DNA of 16,697 nt from Acidimicrobiia bacterium UBA4744 (GTDB taxonomy: Bacteria > Actinomycetota > Acidimicrobiia > Spongiisociales > UBA4744), in contig DHIO01000048.1 of the NCBI GenBank assembly GCA_002403855.1, positions 115,023 through 131,719 of the forward strand, in the 5' to 3' direction. The stretch's first letter is position 1. Every line of letters starts with the position of its first letter. Both the position numbers and the translations under genes were made by a program. The notes beneath the pieces are model-generated. The model was not told the origin of the DNA and searched no databases. It saw only the letters and a list, made by a program, of their open reading frames with translations. This document shows positions 6,232 to 14,099 of the stretch, one piece after another.

Positions 6232-7608
6232 ATGCCGTACCGAACGATCATCGAGCCCTTCCGAATCCACAGTGTGCAGGCCATCGACTTTCCGACCCGC
6301 CTGCAACGAGAAGAAGCGCTCCAGCGGGCCGGGTACAACCTTTTCGGGTTGCACGGCGATGAGGTGATCATCGACCTGCTCACCGATTCGGGGACGGGAG
6401 CGATGTCGTCTCGCCAGTGGGCCGGGATGATGGTTGGAGATGAGTCCTACGCCGGGAGCCGGTCGTTCTACCGTCTTCGAGAGGTCATCGAAAGGCTCAC
6501 GGGGTTTCAAGAGATCATCCCGACTCATCAAGGCCGGGCGGCCGAGAAGATCCTGTTCACGACCGTCGTCGGCGAGGACGACGTTGTCCCCAACAACACA
6601 CACTTCGACACCACCCGCGCCAACGTCGAATACCGGCAGGCGGAGGCCCGCGATCTGGTGATACCGGAGGGGGCCGACCCGTCGACCGACTATCCGTTCA
6701 AGGGCAACATGGATGTGGGGGCTCTGGTAGCAACCATCGAAGAGGTGGGGCGCGAACGGGTTCCGTTGGTCATGGTCACCGTCACCAACAACTCCGGCGG
6801 CGGCCAGCCCGTCTCGATGGCAAACCTGCGCGCCGTCCGGGAGGTGTGCGACCGGTACGAGATCCCCTTCTTTCTTGATGCCTGCCGCTTCGCGGAGAAC
6901 GCCTGGTTCATCAAGCAGCGGGAAGATGGATACTCGGAACGGACCCCGACGGAGATCGCCCAGGAGATGTTCTCTCTGGTCGACGGGTGCACCATGTCGG
7001 CCAAGAAGGACGGGCTGTCGAACATCGGGGGGTTTCTCGGGATGAACGACCCGGAGGTAGCTCAGCAGTGCCGGAACCTTCTGATTCTCACCGAGGGGTT
7101 TCCGACCTACGGGGGATTGGCCGGGTACGACCTCGAGGCGATTGCCCAAGGCCTCGTGGAGGTGTTGCAGGAGGAATACCTTCAGTACCGGATTCGGTCC
7201 ACTGCCTATCTTGCGGAGAAGGTGAGCGGCGCCGGAGTACCTATCGTGCGCCCGCCCGGCGGACATGCCGTGTACCTCGACGCCAAGAGCTTTCTGCCGC
7301 ACATCCCCTCTGGCGAATATCCTGCCCAAACTCTGGCAGTCGAGCTCTATCGCGAGGGCGGCGTTCGGGGTGTCGAGATCGGTTCGGTGATGTTCGGCAA
7401 ACCGCAACCCGACGGCGGTGAACTCCCGGCGCAGATGGAATTGGTCCGGCTGGCGGTGCCGCGCCGCACCTATACCCAATCGCACGTGGACTACGTGGGC
7501 GAGGTCGTGATCGCGGTGGCCGAAAGGGCAACGACCCTGCGCGGATACCGGATCATCGAGCAGGCGCCGTGGCTGCGCCACTTCACGGCGAGGTTTGAAC
7601 CTCTCTGA
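6232..7608 (+). CDS. tnaA: Tryptophanase (tryptophan indole-lyase)
   Basis: The PLP enzyme splits L-tryptophan into indole, pyruvate and ammonia in the cytosol. The product has 458 residues (E. coli TnaA 471). Family signatures are EPFRI near the start, IDLLTDSGTGAM (47-58), IPTHQGR (96-102), GGQPVSMANL (190-199) and MSAKKD (255-260), in which Lys259 should bind PLP. Tyrosine phenol-lyase is the close alternative. Three sites favour tryptophanase: Asp126 in HFDTT where TPL has Thr, Ile383 in VEIGS where TPL has Arg, and His450 in LRHFTARF where TPL has Phe. The ATG has AGAGGG 5 nt upstream. No TnaC-like leader peptide or tryptophan permease is adjacent. The enzyme class is secure; in vivo substrate preference rests on those three residues. 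Confidence 0.94.
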   Translation: MPYRTIIEPFRIHSVQAIDFPTRLQREEALQRAGYNLFGLHGDEVIIDLLTDSGTGAMSSRQWAGMMVGDESYAGSRSFYRLREVIERLTGFQEIIPTHQGRAAEKILFTTVVGEDDVVPNNTHFDTTRANVEYRQAEARDLVIPEGADPSTDYPFKGNMDVGALVATIEEVGRERVPLVMVTVTNNSGGGQPVSMANLRAVREVCDRYEIPFFLDACRFAENAWFIKQREDGYSERTPTEIAQEMFSLVDGCTMSAKKDGLSNIGGFLGMNDPEVAQQCRNLLILTEGFPTYGGLAGYDLEAIAQGLVEVLQEEYLQYRIRSTAYLAEKVSGAGVPIVRPPGGHAVYLDAKSFLPHIPSGEYPAQTLAVELYREGGVRGVEIGSVMFGKPQPDGGELPAQMELVRLAVPRRTYTQSHVDYVGEVVIAVAERATTLRGYRIIEQAPWLRHFTARFEPL

Positions 7609-7701
7609 CCGCGCCGAAATTCACCGGGGGTGACCTCCTCCGAGCCGATCACCGACTACTGATTGCCGGCCGCGGTTATGCCGGGCCCCGGACCTCCCGG
7701 G

Positions 7702-7707
7702 TATCAT
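7702..7707 (+). promoter_or_regulatory. Candidate -10 box for pgsA
   Basis: TATCAT lies 26 nt upstream of the pgsA TTG, inside the 125-bp gap after tnaA, and would give a 5' leader of about 20 nt containing the GAGGAG site. No convincing -35 is present. The gap also holds a small TCACC-GGG-GGTGA hairpin (7621-7633) without a T-tract; nothing else is recognisable there. Confidence 0.35.
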
Positions 7708-7733
7708 CGCAGCGCGCCGACTCGAGGAGACCC

Positions 7734-8288
7734 TTGGCCTCCCTGCCCAACCTGCTGGCGGTTTCCAGGATCCTGATGACCCCGGCCATCATGGCGCTCG
7801 TTCTGGCCGAGGGAACCGTCGAGCACAACTTCAGGTATGCCGTGGTGCTGTTCGTCATCGCCGCCACCACCGACTTCTTCGACGGCTATCTTGCCCGCCG
7901 TTGGAACGTCGGAACTGTGCTGGGAGCGTTTCTCGACTCTACGGCCGACAAGCTGCTGGTTACGGGGTCGCTGCTCGCGCTGATCGCCGTGGGCCGGGCC
8001 TCGGTGTGGGTGACGCTGATCATCATCATCCGTGAGTTCATGGTCATGGCGCTGCGCGGCATGGCGGCGCTCGAGGGGCAGGTCGTCAAGCCATCGATCT
8101 GGGGCAAATTGAAGGCCAATGCCCAGTTCATCGCCATTGCACTGGCGATGGTCCGGCTGCCCGAACCATGGGGTCCGCTCTACCTCGACGAGTGGGTGAT
8201 GTGGCTGGCAGCCCTCATCACGATCGCTTCCGGCTGGCAGTACGTTTCGAGCTTCTGGTCGGTCGTGCGGGCTGCCGACCGGTCATGA
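7734..8288 (+). CDS. pgsA: CDP-diacylglycerol--glycerol-3-phosphate 3-phosphatidyltransferase (PGP synthase)
   Basis: PgsA transfers phosphatidyl from CDP-diacylglycerol to sn-glycerol 3-phosphate, the committed step to phosphatidylglycerol and cardiolipin, in the inner membrane. The 184-residue protein has the full CDP-alcohol phosphotransferase motif: Asp47, Asp50-Gly51, Ala54-Arg55, Gly64, Asp68 and Asp72. It opens with LPNLLAVSRIL, and REFMVMALRG (100-109) followed by WGKLKANAQ (123-131) resembles E. coli PgsA rather than inositol or cardiolipin enzymes. Several hydrophobic segments are visible (about 7-26, 35-47, 74-100, 131-140, 154-175). The start is a TTG at 7734 with GAGGAG 4 nt upstream. 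It overlaps the next gene by 4 bp (ATGA), implying coupled translation. Confidence 0.93.
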   Translation: MASLPNLLAVSRILMTPAIMALVLAEGTVEHNFRYAVVLFVIAATTDFFDGYLARRWNVGTVLGAFLDSTADKLLVTGSLLALIAVGRASVWVTLIIIIREFMVMALRGMAALEGQVVKPSIWGKLKANAQFIAIALAMVRLPEPWGPLYLDEWVMWLAALITIASGWQYVSSFWSVVRAADRS

Positions 8289-9280
8289 CCACTCTGCTCA
8301 CCGGTGGTTCCGGCGTAGTGGGCCGGGCGGTCCTTCAGGAACTGGTGTCACGGGATCGAGAGGTCCGGGCACTGGTGCGCTCGGAGGCCGCCGCGGCGAC
8401 GGTGGCGATGCTGGGAGCCGAGCCGGTTCGCGGCGATATCCTCGACTACGTATCCATTGCGTCCGCCATGAACGGCTGCGACGTGGTCTATCACGTGGCC
8501 GGCCACAACGAGATGTGCCCGGCGGACCCATCGATTCTGTTCCGAGTCAACGTGGACGGCTCCCGCAACACCCTGAGAGCGGCCGCCGCCTCTGGAGTAC
8601 GACGAATGGTCTTCACATCTTCGGCTGCCGCGCTCGGGGAGACCCATGGTTCGGTGGGAACTGAGATCTCGCCGCACCGCGGCTGGTTTCTTTCCGACTA
8701 CGAGCGTTCCAAGCACGAAGCGGAACAAGCGCTGCTGTCCGAACGTTGCGAGGTGGAGGTGGTGGTGGTCAATCCCTCGTCCGTGCAGGGCCCGGGGCGG
8801 GCCACCGGGACCGGCAAGCTCTTCCTCGACCTCCTGAACGGCGACCTCCCGGCGGTAATCGAATCCCGGTTCAGCATCGTCGACATCGAGGACTGCGCCC
8901 GCGGCCATCTCCTGGCCGAGGAAAAAGGCATCGCCGGGGAACGGTATGTGTTGAGCGGTTTCACGCTGACAACTACCGAAGCTCTCCAGCTTCTGCAGGA
9001 GCTGACCGGGCTCGAACTCCGCTTACCCAGATTGCCCCGCTGTCTGGTCGGGGGAGCTGCAAGCGCGGCGGAGTTGGGCTACCGGGCGTTGCAGCGCCGT
9101 CCGCCGTTCTGCCGGGAGATGATCCGCGTCCTGTCGTTCGGCCACTCCTACGACGGATCGAAGGCGAGCCGCCGTCTCGGACTCGAGTACAGGCCTGCCC
9201 GGGAGACCATGCGGCGCACCATCGAATGGTTCGAGCAGGAGGGGCTGGTCTCCAGGGACCTTCCCGGGCTGTCCCACTGA
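8285..9280 (+). CDS. NAD-dependent epimerase/dehydratase, extended SDR (HpnA/DFR-like)
   Basis: This 331-residue protein is an extended short-chain dehydrogenase. The NAD(P) loop TGGSGVVG is at residues 6-13, Asp51 and the V-A-G of YHVAGHNE mark the cofactor pocket, and the catalytic set is Ser112/Ser113 with Tyr139-x3-Lys143 (YERSK). The stretch DPSILFRVNVDGSRNTL followed by VFTSSAAALGE resembles dihydroflavonol-4-reductase-like proteins and the hopanoid-associated epimerase HpnA. Its substrate cannot be fixed from sequence. The ATG at 8285 overlaps the pgsA stop as ATGA; a longer in-frame reading from 8168 would lie inside pgsA and is not used. There is no RBS of its own, which fits coupling to pgsA. 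Co-expression with a phospholipid enzyme makes a lipid or cell-envelope substrate plausible, but that is inference. Confidence 0.9.
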   Translation: MTTLLTGGSGVVGRAVLQELVSRDREVRALVRSEAAAATVAMLGAEPVRGDILDYVSIASAMNGCDVVYHVAGHNEMCPADPSILFRVNVDGSRNTLRAAAASGVRRMVFTSSAAALGETHGSVGTEISPHRGWFLSDYERSKHEAEQALLSERCEVEVVVVNPSSVQGPGRATGTGKLFLDLLNGDLPAVIESRFSIVDIEDCARGHLLAEEKGIAGERYVLSGFTLTTTEALQLLQELTGLELRLPRLPRCLVGGAASAAELGYRALQRRPPFCREMIRVLSFGHSYDGSKASRRLGLEYRPARETMRRTIEWFEQEGLVSRDLPGLSH

Positions 9281-9363
9281 GAACCGGACGACGAGAGCAG
9301 GCATCAGGACCGGCAGAGCCCGGGGTTTGGAGCCATGTCGTCTGGGAACTGCGACCGGCCCAT

Positions 9364-9455
9364 GACAGCGACCACCCGGCTGGGAGGCTGAACCGTCGCT
9401 GGGGGGCATTGCGATGAGATAGCCGGTTCAGTTTGGGGCCAAAGTGGTCGCTGTC
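9364..9455 (+). repeat. Perfect 12-bp inverted repeat with nested stems, upstream of mfd
   Basis: GACAGCGACCAC (9364-9375) and GTGGTCGCTGTC (9444-9455) are exact complements. Nested inside are CTGAACCG (9388-9395) with CGGTTCAG (9424-9431), and TCGC (9396-9399) with GCGA (9411-9414). The two unpaired sides between the outer and inner stems are 12 nt each. It matches no riboswitch or small RNA that I recognise. It could be a structured mRNA leader or a small mobile-repeat remnant. The rest of 9281-9363 shows nothing recognisable. Confidence 0.6.
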
Positions 9456-9488
9456 GCAACGAAAATACCTCACCAACAGGAGATCTTC

Positions 9489-9704
9489 GTGGATATTCGT
9501 TCATTGACCGACCGGGGAGAGCCTCGAACCGGTTCCCCTCGGGTCCGTACAGAGCGCAGCTACGCTGGTGGGGCGGAGGCGGCCGAGCAAGACATGGCAG
9601 ATATCTCGACAAGCGGGCGGATCGACAAGTATCAACCATTCAACTCTCCTCTAAAGGTGGTCCACATCGACTCGGGTAGTACTCGGTCCTGCCCGGACTC
9701 CTGA
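9489..9704 (+). CDS. Possible small protein of 71 residues just upstream of mfd
   Basis: I do not recognise this ORF. It begins with a GTG at 9489, preceded 6 nt upstream by AGGAG (9478-9482), and its stop ends 2 nt before the mfd ATG. That spacing, and the absence of an RBS for mfd, support a real gene coupled to mfd. The product starts MDIRSLTDRGEPRTG, is hydrophilic with no membrane segment, and has a single Cys near the C-terminus (residue 67). Against it, only about 45 of 71 codons end in G or C, apparently less than in neighbouring genes, and the composition looks disordered. In Bacillus a small gene (fin/yabK) occupies the same place before mfd, but that protein is a zinc-ribbon type and this one is not. 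It may be a leader ORF or spurious. Confidence 0.42.
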   Translation: MDIRSLTDRGEPRTGSPRVRTERSYAGGAEAAEQDMADISTSGRIDKYQPFNSPLKVVHIDSGSTRSCPDS

Positions 9705-9706
9705 CC

Positions 9707-12700
9707 ATGCCCGCTCCACTCGCTCCTCTCGTTGACCGGTGGCGTCCACATCAGCTTCCGACTTTGCCCGGTCGAATGGTCGTGCCGCCGCCGGCCCGAG
9801 CCTTCCTCTTGGCCGGTCTGGCAGCCCGTGTTCCCGGGCCCCTGCTGGCGATCGTGCCCGGCGAACGAGAGGCCGAGGACCTGGCCGAGGATCTTGCCCT
9901 CTTCCGCGACTCTGTCGTCTTCATGCCGGCCTGGGAGACCCTTCCGTTCGAGCACGTGTCGCCCAACGCGGCAACCATGGCCCGGAGATCCGAGGCCCGC
10001 TATCTGCTGGCGGCGGGCCGGCCCGGGACCGTGGTGGTGGCTTCGGCCCGGTCGGTCTCTCAACGGATCAGCCCTTCCAGCCCTGAACCCGTGTCGGGCC
10101 GGGTGGGCGAGGAGGTCGGGTTCGACCTGCTGATCGAGCGTCTGGCCGGATATGGCTACCACCGCACCGATCGGGTGGAGGCGAGGGGGGAGTTCTCGGT
10201 GCGGGGCGGGATCGTCGACCTCTTCCCGGCCGGCGGGGATGAGCCACTGCGGCTCGACTTCTGGGGTGATCGTCTCGAAGACGCTCGCATCTTCAGCGTT
10301 ACCAGTCAGAGATCAGTCGAGAAAGCGGGAGAGTTTGTCGCATTCCCGGCCCGGGAGTTCCGGCCCGACCCGCAGATTTCCGCGGATGCGCGGCTCCTGC
10401 TGGCAACGGAAGCTTGGGCGGCGTCCACCTGGGACCGGCTCTCCGAAGGCGTTCTCTTCCCCGGCATGGAGTCGTGGCTGCCTTGGCTGGCCCCGCCCGT
10501 TACCGCCCTTTCGGAGCTGGCGCCCGGGGGCTCACTCGTTGTCTTCGACCGGGGGAGAGCGTCCGACCGCAGCCGCGATCTGCTGAAAGAAGAGCGAGAC
10601 CTGGCAGCGGCGCTCGCCTCGACATGGGGGCACGGAGCTCCGCCGGCCGGTGATCATCCTGCCCTGTATCTGGATTTGGAGGAAGCCCTCACCGGGCTTC
10701 CCCTGCTCGATGCTCCGGCAGCCGCCGCCCGGCCCGGGGATCGTTCGCTCGATGTTCGGGGTTTTGATGCGACACCCGGCGACCCGGACTCGGTGGCCGG
10801 CGGGTTGAGTCGTTTGCTCGAGCGGAAGATGGACGTAGTGGTAGCGATGGATGGGGCCGGCGCCGCGGACCGTGTGGCCCGGGTGCTCACGGAAGCCGGT
10901 CTGTCGCTGCCGAGGGTCGACCGGCTCGATCGGGCTGCCTCGGGGGTTCTTCCCAGTGGCGTTCACCGGGGTTTTGTGCTTCCCGCCCCGGCCGTCGCCG
11001 TATTGGGTGAGCGCGAGGTGGCCGGGCGGAGAAGAGCCCATCGGCGTACCGGACCGCGCCGGGCCGCGCCGGACACATCCGGCTACCGGGATCTCAGCGA
11101 GGGTGACTACGTGGTGCACTACCGACACGGGATCGGGAGATTCGAGGGTCTCGCCACTCGAACGATCGCCCGGGTGGAACGCGACTATCTGGTGGTCGGC
11201 TACGCCGCGGGAGACAAGCTGTACGTTCCAACCGATCAGTTGGCGGCAGTCCGCAGGTACACCGGAGGCGAATCCCCCCGGGTGTCGAGGATGGGAGGAG
11301 CCGATTGGTCGGCGACCCGATCGAGGGTTCGCAAGGCCGTAGCCGCCGTTGCCGAGCAGGTGGTGACGCTCCACCGGGCGAGGGCGGCAGCAGAAGGGCA
11401 TTCCTACTCGCCCGATTCTCCCTGGCAGCATGAGCTCGAAGCGGCCTTTCCGTTCGAGGAGACTCCCGATCAGCTGGGAGCCATCCAGGACGTCAAGGCC
11501 GACATGGAGGATCCCGGCCCGATGGACCGGCTGGTGTTCGGGGATGTTGGATTCGGCAAGACGGAGGTCGCCATCCGGGCGGCTTTCAAGACCGTCCTGG
11601 AAGGCAAACAGACGGCCATCCTATGTCCGACGACCCTGCTCGCCCAGCAGCACTTCCAGACCTTCTCGGACCGCTACGCTCCCTACCCGCTGCGGGTGGA
11701 GATGCTGAGCCGTTTCCTGACCGCCAAGCAGCAGCGTTCGGTGGTCGAGGGGATTGCCACGGGTGAAGTGGACGTGGTGATCGGCACGCACCGTCTGATC
11801 AGCGAGGACGTCAGGTTCAAGGACCTCGGTCTGCTCGTGATCGACGAAGAGCAGCGCTTTGGAGTCAACGCCAAGGACAAGATCAAGAGGTTCCGGGTGG
11901 GGGTTGATGTGTTGACCTTGACGGCCACGCCCATACCTCGCACTCTCGAAATGGCACTGACCGGCATTCGGGACGTTTCTCACATCCGCACCGCCCCCGA
12001 AGACAGGCTTCCGATCCTCACCTACGTCGGTCCCTTCGATCAACAAGCGGTCTCGGCTGCGATCCGGCGGGAGATACTACGAGAGGGGCAGGTCTTCTAT
12101 GTGCACAATCGGGTGCAGTCGATCGAACGGGCCGTCGCTCATCTGCAGGAGTTGGTCCCCGATGCTCGCTATGCCGTGGCTCACGGCCGCATGAGTGAGG
12201 GCCAACTCGAGCAGGTGATGCTCGATTTCTGGAACCGCGAGTACGACGTGTTGGTTGCCACCACCATCATCGAGTCGGGTCTCGATCTGCCCCAGGTCAA
12301 CACGCTGATCGTCGAGCGGGCCGACTTGCTCGGCCTCGCCCAGCTGTATCAGCTGCGCGGCCGGGTGGGTCGGTCCAATCAGCGCGCCTACGCCTATCTC
12401 TTCCATCCCGTCGATCATTCGCTGAGCGAGGACGCCTACCGGCGGTTGGAGGCGGTTGGGGAGGCGACCGACCTCGGGTCCGGGTTCTCGCTCGCCCTCC
12501 GGGACCTCGAGATTCGGGGAGCCGGCAGCGTCCTGGGCGAGGTGCAGTCGGGTCACGTGGCGGCGGTCGGCTTCGACCTGTACACCGAACTCGTCGCCGA
12601 AGCGGTTCGCGAGCTCGAAGGCACCACGATAGAGAAGCCGGAGCCCGCCGAGGTGAGGATCGACCTGCCGGTAGACGCCCATCTTCCGGACGACTATGTA

Positions 12701-13078
12701 GTGGATCAAGGGTCGCGGCTGGAAGCCTACCGGCGGTTGGCGCTGGCGGAGACTCACGATCAAGTCGAGGACGTCGCCCGCGAGTGGCTGGATCGATATG
12801 GTCCCCTGCCCCCGGCGGCGGCCGCCCTGCTGGACGTTGCCCGGTTGCGGGTGGAAGCGCTACGGGTGGGAATCACCGAGGTCGTCAAACTCCGCCGGGA
12901 AGTGCGGGTATCGGCCGTCGATCTGTCTGCATCCCAGGAGGTTCGCTTGTCCCGGATAGCTCCCCGGGCAGTCCTGCGGGCCGGGGAGGGAGCAATCTTC
13001 CTGCCGGCGCCTCCCGACGACGAGATCGTGGGGAGTTTGCTGGCCTTCCTGGTCGAGATGTGGCCGGAGTCCGGCTAG
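9707..13078 (+). CDS. mfd: Transcription-repair coupling factor Mfd
   Basis: Mfd pushes RNA polymerase off DNA lesions and recruits UvrA for nucleotide excision repair. The product has 1123 residues (E. coli 1148). The UvrB-like N-terminal module covers about 1-330 (for example WETLPFEHVSPN, and the GEFSVRGGIVDLFPAGG region). The RNA-polymerase interaction domain begins near 463 (EGDYVVHYRHGIGRFEGL, with KLYVPTDQL following). The SF2 translocase has Walker A GDVGFGKT (612-619, Lys618), Walker B DEEQ (713-716), TATPIPRTLEMAL and LRGRVGRS. The C-terminal D7 domain follows, with LPDDYVVDQGSRLEAYRRL. No RBS precedes the ATG at 9707, so coupling to the 71-codon ORF or a leaderless start is possible; the N-terminus aligns with the family from this ATG. 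Confidence 0.97.
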   Translation: MPAPLAPLVDRWRPHQLPTLPGRMVVPPPARAFLLAGLAARVPGPLLAIVPGEREAEDLAEDLALFRDSVVFMPAWETLPFEHVSPNAATMARRSEARYLLAAGRPGTVVVASARSVSQRISPSSPEPVSGRVGEEVGFDLLIERLAGYGYHRTDRVEARGEFSVRGGIVDLFPAGGDEPLRLDFWGDRLEDARIFSVTSQRSVEKAGEFVAFPAREFRPDPQISADARLLLATEAWAASTWDRLSEGVLFPGMESWLPWLAPPVTALSELAPGGSLVVFDRGRASDRSRDLLKEERDLAAALASTWGHGAPPAGDHPALYLDLEEALTGLPLLDAPAAAARPGDRSLDVRGFDATPGDPDSVAGGLSRLLERKMDVVVAMDGAGAADRVARVLTEAGLSLPRVDRLDRAASGVLPSGVHRGFVLPAPAVAVLGEREVAGRRRAHRRTGPRRAAPDTSGYRDLSEGDYVVHYRHGIGRFEGLATRTIARVERDYLVVGYAAGDKLYVPTDQLAAVRRYTGGESPRVSRMGGADWSATRSRVRKAVAAVAEQVVTLHRARAAAEGHSYSPDSPWQHELEAAFPFEETPDQLGAIQDVKADMEDPGPMDRLVFGDVGFGKTEVAIRAAFKTVLEGKQTAILCPTTLLAQQHFQTFSDRYAPYPLRVEMLSRFLTAKQQRSVVEGIATGEVDVVIGTHRLISEDVRFKDLGLLVIDEEQRFGVNAKDKIKRFRVGVDVLTLTATPIPRTLEMALTGIRDVSHIRTAPEDRLPILTYVGPFDQQAVSAAIRREILREGQVFYVHNRVQSIERAVAHLQELVPDARYAVAHGRMSEGQLEQVMLDFWNREYDVLVATTIIESGLDLPQVNTLIVERADLLGLAQLYQLRGRVGRSNQRAYAYLFHPVDHSLSEDAYRRLEAVGEATDLGSGFSLALRDLEIRGAGSVLGEVQSGHVAAVGFDLYTELVAEAVRELEGTTIEKPEPAEVRIDLPVDAHLPDDYVVDQGSRLEAYRRLALAETHDQVEDVAREWLDRYGPLPPAAAALLDVARLRVEALRVGITEVVKLRREVRVSAVDLSASQEVRLSRIAPRAVLRAGEGAIFLPAPPDDEIVGSLLAFLVEMWPESG

Positions 13079-13148
13079 CGCCGCCGTTCATAGGCCGGGA
13101 CTGCCGCCATCCAACCAAGGTGATCGCTTTCTTGCCCGAGCGCCCGCC

Positions 13149-13154
13149 TACCAT
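13149..13154 (+). promoter_or_regulatory. Candidate -10 box for the prolyl isomerase gene
   Basis: TACCAT fits the TANNNT form and would start transcription about 24 nt before the GTG at 13185. The 106-bp gap after mfd has no obvious terminator and no clear -35, so read-through from mfd is equally possible. Confidence 0.3.
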
Positions 13155-13184
13155 AGGAAATCACTCCGTGAGAAGGTGACTCCC

Positions 13185-14099
13185 GTGCGCAAGCTCCTGG
13201 TCCTGTTCGCTGTTCTGGCGCTGTCGGCAGCAGCCTGCAGCAGCAACGAAGCGGTTGTGGCGACGGTCAACGGTACGGCCATCACCCTGGCCGAGGTCGA
13301 GGAGATCAGAGCCGACGGCGCAACCGCCCCTCGTGATCGGTTCAATCAGGATGTCTTCCAGCTGATCGTCGAGGAGGCAGTCCGGCAGGCGGCCTCCACA
13401 CAGTTCGAGATCGTTGCCGATCCGGAAGCCATCGACGCTCAGTTCGACCTCTTCGTGGAGAGTATCGAAGCGCAAGGCCCTCTCGACGAGTACCTGGAAC
13501 TCAACGAAATCACCGAAGAAACCATCCGCCACGTGGCGTTCCAGCAAGTGTTGCTTCCCGCGATCCAGCAGAAGCTGGTCGAGGAGGCCGGTCCCGTCGC
13601 TGAGGAGGACATCCAATCCGCCTACGACGAACAGCTTCCCAGCTTCTCGATCGTGTGTGCCCGCCACATCCTGGTGGGCACCGAGGAGGAAGCATTGGAC
13701 GTCATCGACCGTCTCGAGGACGGCGAGGAGTTTGCCGACCTGGCTGTCGAGCTGTCCACCGACACCGGATCCGGCGCCGCCGGCGGCGACCTCGGTTGCG
13801 GTGCCGCCGGTCAGTACGTGCCCTCCTTCGCCGATGCCACCCTCAACGCCGTCATCGGCGAGGTCGCCGGACCCGTGCAGTCCGAGTTCGGCTACCACGT
13901 GTTGATCGTCGATTCCCGCGAGACACAGTCGCTGGACGACGTTCGTGCCGACGTCGAAGCTTCGCTGATCAACGAGCGGACCGGCGGGCTATTCGACGAG
14001 TGGGTGTTGGAGACCCTCGGTGCTGCCGAGGTGGTCGTGACCGAGAGGTACGGTACCTGGCAAACCGAACCCACGTTCGGGGTCGTTTCCCCGGCCTGA
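13185..14099 (+). CDS. Lipoprotein peptidyl-prolyl isomerase, SurA/PrsA (parvulin) type
   Basis: This is probably an extracytoplasmic folding catalyst. The first residues MRKLLVLFAVLALSAAAC form a lipoprotein signal, with Cys18 as the likely lipid anchor (AAAC is a weak lipobox). The parvulin domain lies at about 155-245: ARHILV (159-164), a helix ending in GEEFADLAVELS (180-191), GGDLG (200-204) and FGYHVLIVD (235-243). An N-terminal helical chaperone segment (about 20-150) precedes it, starting VVATVNGTAITLAEVEEI as in SurA/PrsA. An in-frame GTG at 13176 is possible, but AGAAGG (13171-13176) sits 8 nt before the GTG at 13185, so that start is chosen (304 residues). Its stop overlaps the mazG ATG by one base. 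A PPIase after mfd is also usual in Clostridia. Confidence 0.9.
   Translation: MRKLLVLFAVLALSAAACSSNEAVVATVNGTAITLAEVEEIRADGATAPRDRFNQDVFQLIVEEAVRQAASTQFEIVADPEAIDAQFDLFVESIEAQGPLDEYLELNEITEETIRHVAFQQVLLPAIQQKLVEEAGPVAEEDIQSAYDEQLPSFSIVCARHILVGTEEEALDVIDRLEDGEEFADLAVELSTDTGSGAAGGDLGCGAAGQYVPSFADATLNAVIGEVAGPVQSEFGYHVLIVDSRETQSLDDVRADVEASLINERTGGLFDEWVLETLGAAEVVVTERYGTWQTEPTFGVVSPA

Noticed and set aside
6171..6362. Short GTG-started frame with one Trp before tnaA, considered as a TnaC-like leader peptide
   Set aside because: It runs far into tnaA in another frame, has no RBS, and lacks the TnaC pattern; it is not a leader peptide.
6199..7581. 460-codon open frame on the minus strand opposite tnaA
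   Set aside because: It mirrors tnaA almost end to end, as expected from high-GC codon bias; the product is unlike any family I know and the plus-strand tryptophanase is unmistakable.
7621..7684. Small hairpins after tnaA considered as a terminator
   Set aside because: Stems are 5 bp and no T-tract follows; not enough for an intrinsic terminator.
8168..8284. N-terminal extension of the SDR frame
   Set aside because: It lies within pgsA, and the dinucleotide-binding fold begins directly after the ATG at 8285.
9500..9545. GAACCGGTTC and flanking GGGG/CCCC resembling a tRNA T-arm
   Set aside because: No acceptor, D-arm or anticodon arm can be built around it; the resemblance is only a short palindrome.
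9304..9639. 111-codon minus-strand frame upstream of mfd
   Set aside because: No RBS, low-complexity Arg/Pro content, and it crosses the inverted repeat; no support.
13655..14098. N-terminal extension of the mazG frame
   Set aside because: The extension is Arg-rich antisense-style sequence inside the PPIase gene; the methylase domain starts at the ATG at 14099.
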